The notes below the pieces were generated by a model. That model was not told where the DNA came from. It was given only the letters and a program-made list of their open reading frames with translations, and searched no databases. The translations under genes and the position numbers were made by a program. From Trichobilharzia szidati (taxonomy: Eukaryota; Platyhelminthes; Trematoda; Strigeidida; Schistosomatidae), in the NCBI GenBank assembly GCA_944472155.2, contig OX235279.1, positions 119,218,110-119,282,109 on the forward strand: a stretch of 64,000 nucleotides of DNA, written 5' to 3'. Position 1 is the stretch's first letter; each line of letters begins with the position of its first letter. This document shows positions 10,876 through 23,800 of the stretch, piece by piece.

Positions 10876-13800
10876 AATAATGAAGCCTTCAGTATCACTC
10901 GATCCTTTCAACTACGTTTCAGCTACGACTGGCACTTTGTCTCTTCTTAGTATACGTCTATTTGTGGCTGTATGTGGTGTGAAAGCTGAGCTTTCTTCGA
11001 AACCTTAAAATTGTTGTTTTTCTCTAATTTTAATCTTATCTCTTATTTCATAGGATTCTCTCAGTTTGAATTTTGAACAGTTTCAATCGGACCTATTAAA
11101 TCATAGTGTATGCAGTAGACGATTTTATCAAATTCGTAGGAAGCGTTACAGTTGAGATTCTGCAAGGCAATATTTTAACTTGGATGGTCATGTAGAGTAT
11201 ATATATGTATATATTCACTTTCAAAACGACTAACTAACTAAATAACCAGACCATTTATTAACTGCTAATAACTACTATCCACACAAACTCATGACATAGA
11301 CCATTCACTCGCAGTATTAAATGAAAATTATAGAATTATAAATTCGACTGAAGAATAGAAAGCAGAGATTTTCTCATTCAAATCTATATTGTAAGAGAAT
11401 AGAATAAAGGAAATAAATCGCAGTACTATACTATGATGAGCATGTAAATACTTGTTTTCTTTCGTTTTTGGTTAGACATTCAAAGCGCATAACTGACTTT
11501 CAAAAATTATAAATAAATTAGTTTTAAATAAATTAGCCTACATTATGTACCAATCGAATCTGTCTAAGTGTATGTAAGTATGTTTGCACAATAATGTAGC
11601 GTTTCTGTGTGAAAAACACAAAGAAATAAATTTTCTTTTGTCGCTTTTCGAAATCAAAAGATACATGAATGTAGATGATGATGATGCTGGCGAAATTGCT
11701 CTGAATCAATAAATAAACTGAAGTGGTTATACTTCTTAGACGGTGTCAGTGTCCTGCCTTACTCGAATTCCCTATCACGTGAATATAACCAAAGTAAGTT
11801 AACTGATGTGATCAATAACTGCATAGTCTTAAATTTATTCAATAATAACTTGATCTACTCCAGGGTTGAGTGATTCTTTTTCTACAACTCACAAGGGTAA
11901 TGTCAAAAAAAATATTGTGTTTTTTTCTGAATGAAGATATATCAGTTTAATGCGGAGAAAAATACTCATATCTAGGCATTCAGACGCAATGAATAACAGA
12001 GAACTCTCGCACAGGTACATGTAACACATTACTATATCTGCACACCTGACACAAAGTGGCAGTAGTCTGAAAGAAAGAAGCACAAAATTCTTATTTGACT
12101 GCAGCCTAATTATTTTCAAAGGCTAGAGAGTTTTAGTTTCTTAAAGTATGAGAAACACCCTGATTATTGTCGTTGAAGACTGTTCACGCTATTACCTTCA
12201 ATATAACTTCCTAATATTATTAATAGGATCACTGACTTATAGGACACGCGTCAACTATTTAACTACAGCTCAAAGAGATTTATGCTATCTTAATAATGTT
12301 ACTTTTATCTGAATTATAAACACAGTGGGTAAATCCCAAAATTCGGTTGCGTGAATGCATTTGTATTTTCCTTCACGTCACACATTTAGCATGTTATTCT
12401 TCACAGTTTTCGTTTAATTACGATTGTTTCTAATAGTTCAGAATAGATCGCATTTATTGTTTATTAAGAAATGAAATATTATTGTAATTAAACAGTAGAA
12501 TAATCTTAATCTTAATACAATATACAATGAAACAGGATAATTTATTTACTCATGTGTGACGTTACCATGTATTTCTGTAAGTTACAATAAACGGAATTAT
12601 TCTATTATGAAATTATACTCTACCAGTGTACCAAAATTTTATTCTTGTATACATAAAATGCTAATGTAGCCTGATATTAGGAGTTTTCCAGACAATGGTA
12701 CGAAATTCTTTATTTCTAGGTAAACTGCTACTATATGCATAATGAATTCTAAGAAGTCTTCACATTCAACACCAACCTAACTCACTATTTTGACTAAACA
12801 CATTAAATCGCTATAAATTCCACTCTGTTCATTATTTACCACCGTGATACGCAATATGATTAGTTTTCATAAGCATTAAGGTACAACTTAAACTACAAGG
12901 GGGTGAGACAGACATATTTCTTGAGTAGATACCTGATGGATTTATACATGAATCACATATATAACACGGATCATTTGTCTCATATTCTCTTCAGTGCGTA
13001 GTTATGCATCCAGTTTCTCTGCATTGTACTGATATTAAGCGGCGATAGTCTCCTGAAAATCACAGATGCTCTCTACTGTGAAAAATATACACTAACGACT
13101 GTCTTGACGCTGTATGAACTTATCAAATCTGCATAAATCATCTGTGATCTTTAAAATGCATGTGTGCGAAACCCAGGAAGGTGGGAAAAGTGGAAAAGTA
13201 CGATAACAATATGACACTTTAAAAGTTAGACTTATCATCTTAAAACTGATCTTCATACATATCACTGTTGCTAAGTGATTTCAATACACTCAGTTTAGAT
13301 CTCATAAATTTGCATACAGCTCCCAAACAACATCACTTCACTTACTATAGATGACAGTCCAAAGTAGACAGGTTTCGGAACTTGGTCACTCTCGTGTGTG
13401 ATAATGAATAAACGAAATCGCTGAATGAACTACATCGCGGAAACACAAACAAAGGCAACTCCTAGAGCTACAAAACACTTTCAGATAAGTTCATCTTTTG
13501 TAGAGGTAGAGTTTTCATCATATTTTCGATAAAGGACACCGAAATTGAGGTAAGTTACTTAAATTTTTAAAAATATTAATTTAAACAAGTATAGTGTATT
13601 TCAACTATAATAACCATGGATATATTTCTCACTATCTACAAGGTCCGAATGTTTTAACTGGCTTTCGTTTTTAAGAAAGGCAGGATTTGTTTATTTCTAC
13701 AAATCAAATTTCATAAGAAGTGGAAGTGCTGGTGAAAGTCAGATATTACCATAATGGTGCGAAAAACCTAAACTCTGAGAAACAACATATAGAACATCTA

Positions 13801-14096
13801 GGAATTGTCTTATTAAAAGAAGACGAATAAACACTATTGGCATTTAAAGGTGCTCTTGCTGCAGAACTAAGTGTCCTAGGCTAATAAATACTGCAGAATT
13901 CAGTCAGTTAGTCAAATGATACAGACAATGCAATTCTATTGTTATGAGAAATTCATTTTTTCTGAAGACTTGTATATAAAATATACAGTTACTACTATTT
14001 GTCATAAAATCAAGTTCCTCATACAGTTTTTTGTATTATGTTTAGTGAACACTATTTATCAGTCTTATGAGGTTAAATTCATCTTTTTTATTTTAG
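10876..14096. other. Upstream region of the GLIS gene
   Basis: No coding exon recognised. A 5' UTR exon and promoter probably lie here or further up, since an acceptor sits at 14096. A foldback fragment is at 12590. Confidence 0.4.
12590..12660. repeat. Foldback family end fragment
   Basis: TTATACTCTACCAGTGTACC resembles the terminal flank of the foldback family (complement of CACTGTGGTAGGGTATAA at 10674) and a similar piece at 54.7 kb. Confidence 0.3.
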
Positions 14097-14105
14097 AGAG
14101 GAAGA

Positions 14106-14840
14106 ATGGATTGGCTTATGGATGCCGAATACAACCATTCAAATGCTCAGTCAGCACTTCCTTGTGAAAACGATACTGTGTGCCATGACACTCATAAAAA
14201 GAACCCTAGCCTTTTTTCACCTTATCCTTTACAAAACAAGAAGCAGTATAATACGGAATTCTGCTCACTATCTTCCAGTGTTATTCAGCTCAGATGTCAA
14301 GGTGAGGATGAGACTTTAACAAATCAGGATTATAAAGCGAACCCTGAAACTTCCCCAGCATTAGTCATCAGTGACTTCAACGATCAGTTATACTGCATTA
14401 AAGAGTATTCTCACCGTTATTCTTCAGACTCATTATTCCTACAGAATGCAAAGACATCGCAATCCTTTGAGGGATCATATATACCAGTGGCATACGACTC
14501 AAGTGGAGCTTGCTATCTTTCCAGCAACAGTGCTGATAACAAGAGGCGAAGAATTCAGATAAACTGTGCACAGAAATCTTCAATCAATTCATTCACGCAC
14601 TCTCAGTGCAATACTATGCCCATCAATTACGATGAGTATTCCATAACAAGTAGCTGCTTCGACCATCAAGCTGACAGTAAGTTACAGAAACCTGAGACGA
14701 TCTATCAACAACCACCGATTTCCGACTATTCTGCTCCCCTGGGATATCAAGAAGCTGTTATTGACTCTGATTCAAAGAGGAAAAATGACGTGTTGGTGGG
14801 AGCGCGCACTTTAATATGTCGATGGAAATCGTGTTATCTA
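14106..14840 (+). CDS. GLIS gene coding exon 1: N-terminal region and first half of zinc finger 1
   Basis: Encodes residues 1-245 and ends with the first two zinc ligands of finger 1 (CRWKSC). The donor is CTA|GTGAGC and the frame is phase 0. Upstream, a pyrimidine tract ending TTTTAG at 14096 lies ten bases before the ATG and looks like a splice acceptor, so a non-coding 5' exon probably exists further upstream; I could not place it. Without splicing the frame would run 24 bases into the intron to a TGA. The acidic, Ser-rich sequence has no named domain. Confidence 0.92.
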
Positions 14841-17800
14841 GTGAGCACTTATATTTTTCTGTGACTCTGATCTATTTTCCCGGCTGACTAATCACCTAAT
14901 CTTTTTGTTGCTGCAGTGCTTTTTTTATTCTTTGTATCGGCTGTGGAACATAGGGACTCAAGTTTCTGAAGTTTCAGCAACAGTGGTGTTATATCTGTGG
15001 GTTAAGTTACCAGCCTCACGGCCCCACTCTTTTCTACTTACTATTGGCTAGTAAACTAGACAAGGTTTATGAGTGCGTCGGACATGAATCAAACTAAAGA
15101 CCCCCATTTAGTTGGCAACCATTCCACCAGTGAATCAGAAAAGCCACACTGTTCATCAGAATAAGTTATACTGAAAAGTAATAGTAAATTATTTATTTGC
15201 ATTACTCTTATAGTAATTCTCATAGGTTCCGAGTGGAACTTTGGGATTCAGTAACTCATCTTTATTTTATTCTGTTCTGTACATTCCTCTTGAGATCACT
15301 CTGCGATTGCCCATAAAGTTTCATCTCCGTCTCACACGAATTTTCTAGATATAACTCTAGGACTTTCAACTCGTCGTTTTACATTCAGGCGATGTCATTC
15401 AACGGTCTCTTCAGTGTGTGTCCCATCTCTCCCTATTTTATTTTGCATACTGGTTTCTTATTTGCATGATTAAAAAACATTACTATTCACGATGATGACG
15501 TTTCTCAGATGATTAGAGAGAAAACTAAAACCTCTGCTGTACATTTGCATTTTCGTAGATATTTTCCTCACAGTAGGAATTTCTATTGACACTGCATGAT
15601 CTTACCCGAAGGGATTTGATAATCATACACTATTCATGCCATTAATTTATGATATATAATTGCAGATTACCTATTTAAACTTCACACTTTATACATCAGG
15701 TTGGACTGCAGGTGACAAAGAAATACCGGTGTCAAATATAGTCGGAAGTTTATCACTCCATAATGACTAACACATATTGCGGCAAGAAAAATGAACACAA
15801 ATCGAGTTACTAAAGATTTGCGACTTCCGAGTGAGACTGTGAAAAAATTATTACTGGTATTTCAAGAGTACCCATGAAATTTCATTGTGTTAAATCAGTG
15901 TAATTAGTTAGATAAGACAGAATTTGTCCTTTCGCCCGAACATGAATACATTCCACTTCTGTAACCCGAAATAATTAAACGTTTGTAAAAGCTGAATAAA
16001 TCAAACTCTAAGGGATTGCTTTTTAAAGCTGGATGCGGCTGTTCTCTTTCAGAATTTCAGTGAATTACATTCGAGTCATTTTTTTTAAGTCGCAAAAATT
16101 AATTCAGTCAGATGTAGCAGTTTTGTTCAATTCCTCACAAATCTTGAAGTGTCAGCAGATTATCAAAATTCAAAAGTTGGATTACTATTCTAGTGAGGAT
16201 GAAAATTAAGCGGAAACATATAACTGACAAAACTGAACTGTTGCATGTACTGTTGCTGAAATGTCTGCTATGCTAACAGAATTAAACGAATTAATTGGAC
16301 AAAAAGCCACATATGTGTATACATAAATATGAATCTAAGTGGTTCCTAACAATATAAGTTACTTCGTAAAGATGCTTACTCTTACGGTAAGAGTAGACTC
16401 ACAAATGTACATGTAGGTTGTTTGGCTAATGTCGGCTATAATTGGTGTGCAGACCGAGCATTTCAACTTATTAGAGATATGTTAACTAGATGCACCTGCA
16501 TCTTAGTGAGATATTGTCCTCACAAAGACTAAAATTAGCATACCATATCTCGAAAACAAAAACATGTTTGACTAGGTAAGTGGGACACTATGGATTCCTC
16601 TTGGGCATCCAACGTACGTCATTATATATTCAAATTATTATTTTCAGTTTCCTGTTGGTTGGTCTTAACAGGTATTAAGTTCATTCACATATGAACTTGA
16701 CTAACTGAAAAAGAAACCTGATTTTATAAAATCACACTTAGTGTCTGTCAATGAGGATAAATGCAAATAAGTTAATTACCACTATTAATCATATCTGAAG
16801 TTCATCAATACATCTGTTTGTTTGGTGCCATATACTATTCTGGAATTTCATCTTTTATTACTTGATGTGCACATTAGTATTAGAGGAGGCTTGACAATAA
16901 TCCATGAAACCAAAGATTATTGATCTATGCGACTTAAGAAGTGTGGGTTGATTAACTTCAGTCATTTACCTTTTTATATTTGCAACTACGCGAAAAAATT
17001 GAATTTGTTTATTTATTTTTGGTTATTTCCGTACCCACTGATAAACATGCATCGAAAATCCCTTTTCACTTTTTGTCCCTGTTTGTTAATATGAAATCTG
17101 TAATTATACTGGGGAAAAATTGTTTTCTTTATTGTCCTTCATGGTTATTTACTTTGACCTCAGATTATCACATACACATGTTTGAATATTAGTTTATAGA
17201 AATTTGATTGATTTCAAGTTATTTGAGGCACTGACAGGAGTTTGAGGACCACTGAAAACCGGACAGTGCTGGAAACATGACTGGATGTGTAATCTACTAT
17301 CGATTTCACTCCCATACACTTCTCTGATTTTTTCGATCTGAATGATTTTATTTTATCAAAGTCACATTAATACTGTCAGTATAGACAGTATAACTGTAGA
17401 ACCTGAAAAAGTTATCAGAAACACTGGCAGTTGTTGATACACTCCGGATGACTGAAAATGGATGAGTTCAACAAAGAATGGAAACCGCCAACAATTGGAA
17501 TCATCAATGACAATAACCAATCAAATGACAGATTCCTGCAGTATCTACTGGACAGGAATTAAGCCGAATAATTAATACACACCTGATGAACCTTTTTACA
17601 CTGATTAGTAGTATTGCGGCGTGTAATACTGATAGTACTTTACTTTGTGTAACGTCTTCAATGAGAATCTTGATCAGGGGAGTGATGAATTGCGTTGGGA
17701 AGGGAAGAAATGGAAATCCTTGTGAGACAGTGTAGAAAGCATGGACTGAAGATAAAAAAAATCAAACAGAAATTTCAATCTAAGGTTTTAGTATTTTGCC

Positions 17801-20800
17801 ATAACCCCATATCAATTCGCCAAATAAACAGATCTCTTACTAAACATTAGTGTCCAGCCACTACAGTATAAACAGTCTGTTGATTTCAATTAGCTGACAT
17901 ATATTAGTCAGTTATGTACGTCATGTCGCAGAAAATTATAGCATTTGTCTAGAGAATGTTCTCTGTTTTGAATAATTATTTCGTTTCATTAACTTAACGA
18001 CAAAATGATGCTTATTATTAATAATTTGTTTCTTCCGATGATTTTTTTCTGTGTGCAGGCTTTTACAGATCATAAATCTTTTGTAAACCACATTGAAACG
18101 TCACATGTCGCTTCTCATATATCTAGCAAAGAATACTGTTGTTACTGGGAAGGCTGTCGACGTCAGCTAAAACCATTTAACGCCAGATATAAGCTAATAG
18201 TTCATCTGCGTATTCATAATGGTGATCGACCGAGTAAATGCTTAGTAAGTGAATGTCAATTAAATTTCAGCGTTTCCTAATGAAAGTTGTTTGACTGATT
18301 TATTCTGCCTGTCTACTGGTGAACTTCCATAGGCCTCCATGAATACTTATTTCATTCTGATTTGCAAGCGTTTAACGACTGATTGTGTCGGAGAGTTTTG
18401 TACATGAATTACATTTCACTTTCCCTGAATAATTTTGAAGACGACTTACATAGCAGTTTTCATACACTAGGTAGAATTAGAAAATACTTTCCTTATTATT
18501 CTCAAATTTTACTAAGAAGGACGTTTCTCCCCTCGTCATTTTCATCCATATTCCTCTTTAAATTTGAGTCATTTTAAAAATCACTTTTTGGCCGTTTTCC
18601 CAGTTAAACCACCTACACATATGCCACCATATAAGTAGATACAATACTAAAAGGCATGCCACTGAGCATATAAATATATATTTTTTTGTAAAAAAGAAAC
18701 ATGTTGGAGAAACCTCCTTATTAGGCAGAAACTGAAAGCTATTGGGCAGAGTAATCCAAAATACAGAACAGCTAAAGTAACAAGGAATCGACAATCTGGT
18801 ATGTAAATCTTTCTTTAGCGCAAAGGGGCACAAATCATATTCTCAGTAGTTTTGTGATGTCCTATCATACTGGAAGTAAGAGACTTATAATAAAAAAAGT
18901 ATGAGTTACTACAAATTTACTGAGTCACATATCAACGTAATGCAATACATTTGAGCATTCCACGTAATCTGTTTGACCTCAGGTTAATAACAGAGGTCAA
19001 GCCAGTTATTCACGTTCCCTTCGAACACTGCATTTACCAGCATATTCGTAGCTGGTGCTGATTTCACTATTGATGCACTTCCAGTTGAATGTTTCACAAT
19101 TTTCTTTTATCAACTCATTCACAATGAAGCAAATCAGCTGAAACAAAGCTGAGAATCAATGGGACAAGCTATTTAAAGGTAGATTTCTTTATGTAGTGAC
19201 CATTAAAAGTCAGAAATTACTATGCAGTTATTTTGTTCAGCATCTACATATGGTCTTACAGGAAAATCAAGACGACAGTCACCATTATGCATTTATTTCA
19301 CAATTAATAGTTCTGACCGATGAAATGAATTAAAAAAACACAAGAAATTCACTTTTTTGGATTATCATTTTGACTTAGAATTTCCAAAATATGAAAAGTG
19401 AGCAGCATATGAACCTGAGTATGCTTATCTCAAACACGATTCTGTTTAAGAGTTACTCGCGTTTTTTTCCTGTATATTTACATTTAATAAATGATTAGAC
19501 GTTAGGGTCAATGAGTGCTTATCACAATATGATTAAGATATGATAAACAAAGACAATTATAGATGAGGTATTATTGCAATAAAACAAATGATTCAGGAGT
19601 CATTTATTATCTGAAAGAGCACTGAAACAGAGCAGGTGTGGCATTCCGTAAGAAGTAGGGAGCAGTATTGTATCTTTATCTATCTCATTACTGATTTAAC
19701 GTCAACGGACCAAGACCACGAAAGGAGTAGTGCCTGTCCAAGTGTCTCGTGTATGCAAAGTTCTGGCCTTTTAATTTCACTTCTTTTAGCTTCATAAATG
19801 CAGATAGTGTGGGTACGTAGCGCTTTTTGTGGGTAATTTTTCGCCTCGTAGAAACCTTTAAAGGAAGAGGTTGTCTAGAAAAAATGATCAGTGTTTACAT
19901 AATGTCGATTTATTGCTCTTTACAAGCTCCATCTCCATCTCTTTGTACCCACGCAATGTTATTGTACCCTTCTGGATAAACTGCGCATCGAATGAACGAT
20001 ATACTTAACTCTACAGAAACAAGTAGACTGGTAGACACACATGCAATCTCATCCTTCAGGCTATTGGAAAGTAATGACAACCTGAAGAGCACTACAATTG
20101 GCAAAGATAAAGTGAACATCCTTTTATAGATATTTTGAGGTTTTTCTTTTCAGTACGCTATCAGCTAGATACGTTTCGAATTCATTTTTCAGAAGCAGCA
20201 TTTTCTCAGATACAAAAACAAAACACACGTAGTAGATTTTAGGTGCACATTTATGTTTATGGAATGAGGAAGATATCCATTTTCAGCCAAGACTTTCTTT
20301 AAAAGATGCTACTTCCGTGGCATTAGCATGAAACATACGATGGATATGAGTGGTAGGTAATCTTAACAACGCATTTAAGAAGTAAAAACATTGAACCGAT
20401 TCATGAAGAAGTTTGTATACAACTGCTATAATATAGCAATGGTGTTTGTTTCTGCCAAAAATAATCCCTTTAATAATTCGTTTGTTTTCTTTTTCTGTAT
20501 GTCGTAAGGCGGATTATTAGTGGTTTGTACTATTCAGCCATTTTCAATATTCATTTATCGATTTCTCCAACTTAAGTAATTTTTTTTGGTAAATTCTAAG
20601 TATCCTGATTGCTGTAAAGCATTTTCACGTTTGGAGAATTTGAAAATCCACATGCGATCGCATACTGGTGAAAGACCGTTCATCTGTCAACAAGACGGCT
20701 GTAATCGCGCGTTTTCAAACAGTTCCGACAGAGCCAAACACCAACGTACGCATATACATATTGTAAGTTATAAACAACTGGCCTATTTGAAAGCAATTGT

Positions 20801-23800
20801 CATTTAAATTATGCATAAGCTGTTCTGAGTTGAAGGCAAGTTGAAGAGTAAATTGTGAATTTATAGGCGCTTTTAACCGAATTGTCAAAATGTTTATCTG
20901 TTTTGAGATGAATCACTCTAGACTCTCTGTTTACATTCTGCTGTTTAAACAGTTGAAACCGTGTCTTTGTGTTTAGATTACATTTTCTAGACTGGTGAAA
21001 TCTTTTCATTAGTACTACTAGCTCCCAGATACTTGTACCTTTCTCTAACTCATATAACAACCAACATATTACTTTCAAAACTCAACCAATAAATAATGTA
21101 TGTGTAACTTGCGAATAGGATAAAAAGTGGTTAATGTGAGAGAGAAATAAAGATTTTTAGCAATACGTGCATATAGCATGATGCAGTATCTCTCTTGTCT
21201 GTATGATGATCACTCGGTCTGGATGCTAAAACATATGGAGATTAGATATAAAGCAAATCCATTTTGTACCGCTATATTCATGTTCTAAATCAAGCAGTAA
21301 AGTTATGTTTATTGAATTTTTCCAATTTTTCTCGTTAACACAAGGAAAGAATTAGGTACTTTTCTAAAAAATCATGTGACTTAGATAAGGCGGCATATAT
21401 GACTTCAAAAGATCATAAGTTTATAAATGCACTCAATTTCACTCACTTACGCGACATAAATAAGTTCTATGGCTCCATATTTTACACAACAGAATGAATA
21501 TACAGTCAGAGAAGAAAGAGAGACTTTAGGTGAAACGAAGTGGTGATAGACAATTGAAAGGCGCACAACAAAATCAAAGTGAAAATTGTCTCTTAGCCTC
21601 TTTTTATCAAAACGTGAATTAACTTGAGAATACTTTAAGCATAAGTAAGCGCAAAAAGAGAGAACAAAGTAAGTTAAAACATGCTTTGGACAACGGAAAC
21701 AGAAAACACGAGGCAGCAATCAAAACCTTTTTGTGGATAGTTGCTGAAGTACTCGTGAAGGACGTACTTCCGGTTTAAAAATATAAAAAGACAAATGAAT
21801 GACAAATACACGGGATAAATGTTGAAATCCACAATTCCAGATTTTTTCTTACTACTTACAGCGCTAGTAATAATGAGTAGTTTTACAAAGATAAAACAAG
21901 TAATAATATCACGGAAAATCACGAGTTGTTCAATTTTAATAGTCATCCTGTTTCTAGTGAACATCGCAGTTTAATTAACACAACGTTGCAAAAGTCCAGT
22001 TATTCACTTTGCTTGCAGCTGATATAAACTTCATCCCTGCACTTGAATCTGTAGTTAGAATCCCGGTTTTTACTTTTTTCTTTCCCTCCGACTAGCATTT
22101 TATACTCATACAATAACTAATTGTAAATTCATACGTTCGTCTAATAAACCAGTAGCTTTGATAGCAGATCATCAGAAAGTGTTTATTGTGTTCAAAAATG
22201 ATTGACATATTTGATGACATTGTTTTTGACTTACCACCCCTTTTTATATTATTGTGAGTCTTTTATTCAAAACAAATTTTATTTTATTTTATTTAAATGT
22301 CCACAGAAGCCGTATGCCTGTAAGGTATTCGGATGCACTAAAAGGTACACAGATCCAAGTTCATTAAGAAAACACTTAAAATCTCATTCCATGCAGGAAT
22401 TCAGTGTACAAAATAAAAACAGTACGATGCATGAACGAATGTTAATTAAAATAAACAATATTTCTAATCCAGTTACAAGCTGTTCTTCACAAGTGTCTGG
22501 TTACACCTCAAACACTATGGAGAACTCAACAGAAATAAAGACTGATCCACGTCACTTTTTGAAGTATAACTCAGATAACAACATCGCAAGTGACATTAAA
22601 CTATCATATGACAACTTAGTTCCTACAGATCATGTGCAGAACAACATACAATATTCATTTCCTTATATCGTGAATGCACAAACTGACACACGGATGGAAA
22701 ACAACAGTTACTTCGCCTGTTCATGTAATTCGTCTCAAGAACCCGAGGTGAGTATATATCTTTTAAATATACACTCCATTATTTAATGTGTGCTAATAAG
22801 ACTCGTATACCAACTACTGTGATATAATTCCTTCAACAGTTTAACAATAACTAGGTCAAGTCATATTAAACCTATTAAAATAATCTCCACCTGTAAGTGA
22901 GGTAATCTGTTTAACAGTCTGCACAGTCTATTTTGTAGAACATTGGAAAAATTGTGACATGTTTATCATCTGCACACCTAAACCACCACAAAATTCTCTT
23001 CATTAGCCTTCAAACTACTGAAATGATGATTCACAGATAAAAATGTCTAAGTAGACTATCAAACGAGTATTAGTTTTATTTCCGTCGTGAAAGCACTGAT
23101 TACGTTTTCTTATTTCTGATTGTTTTTCACCGAGTTATAATTTTTTTAATTTCCTTCACGTTCCCCTGTGGAACACAAGGCTACCGAGTTAGAATACGGT
23201 GAGGAAACTCATTTTCCGTCAAACATTTAAACATGTATATCTCCATAGTGACGTTATCAAAATTAGCATGAAACAATTCTCTTGACGAAGAAGAACTGTT
23301 GAATGTTGTCAGTAATTTTGATACACTGTGGTGTCACGACATCTGTATTGAAAACAAAACAGAGAGACTTTGACCGTCACTTAAGACAGGAAGGTAGCGC
23401 CAGTTATTAAAACCGTTTCATGACCAATATTTACAAAACACGGAGCACAACGTTTCAGTCTTAATTGAGATGGACGTTATTCAACTATCCTGACAATTTA
23501 GTAAGTCGATGTTATATTAATCGAGCATTTACCAGTCAGAATAAGTATATGCAAATAGACAATCATCATTTTTTAATTCACGGAAAATAACCATCGAGAC
23601 ATAAATATAAGAACAACAAAGTTCAGCAAAGAGTTTCTTTTTGGCGGATTCATACACTTAGCTGTATAATTATTGTGTGTGTACATTGAGATTGTCAAAC
23701 AAAAATAAAAATTGGTTTGGGTTAATGTTTACGTCATTAAAATGCTTCTAAAATGTCATGAATAATCGAAATTGTAACTAGGTGGTGAAGATTGATAAAT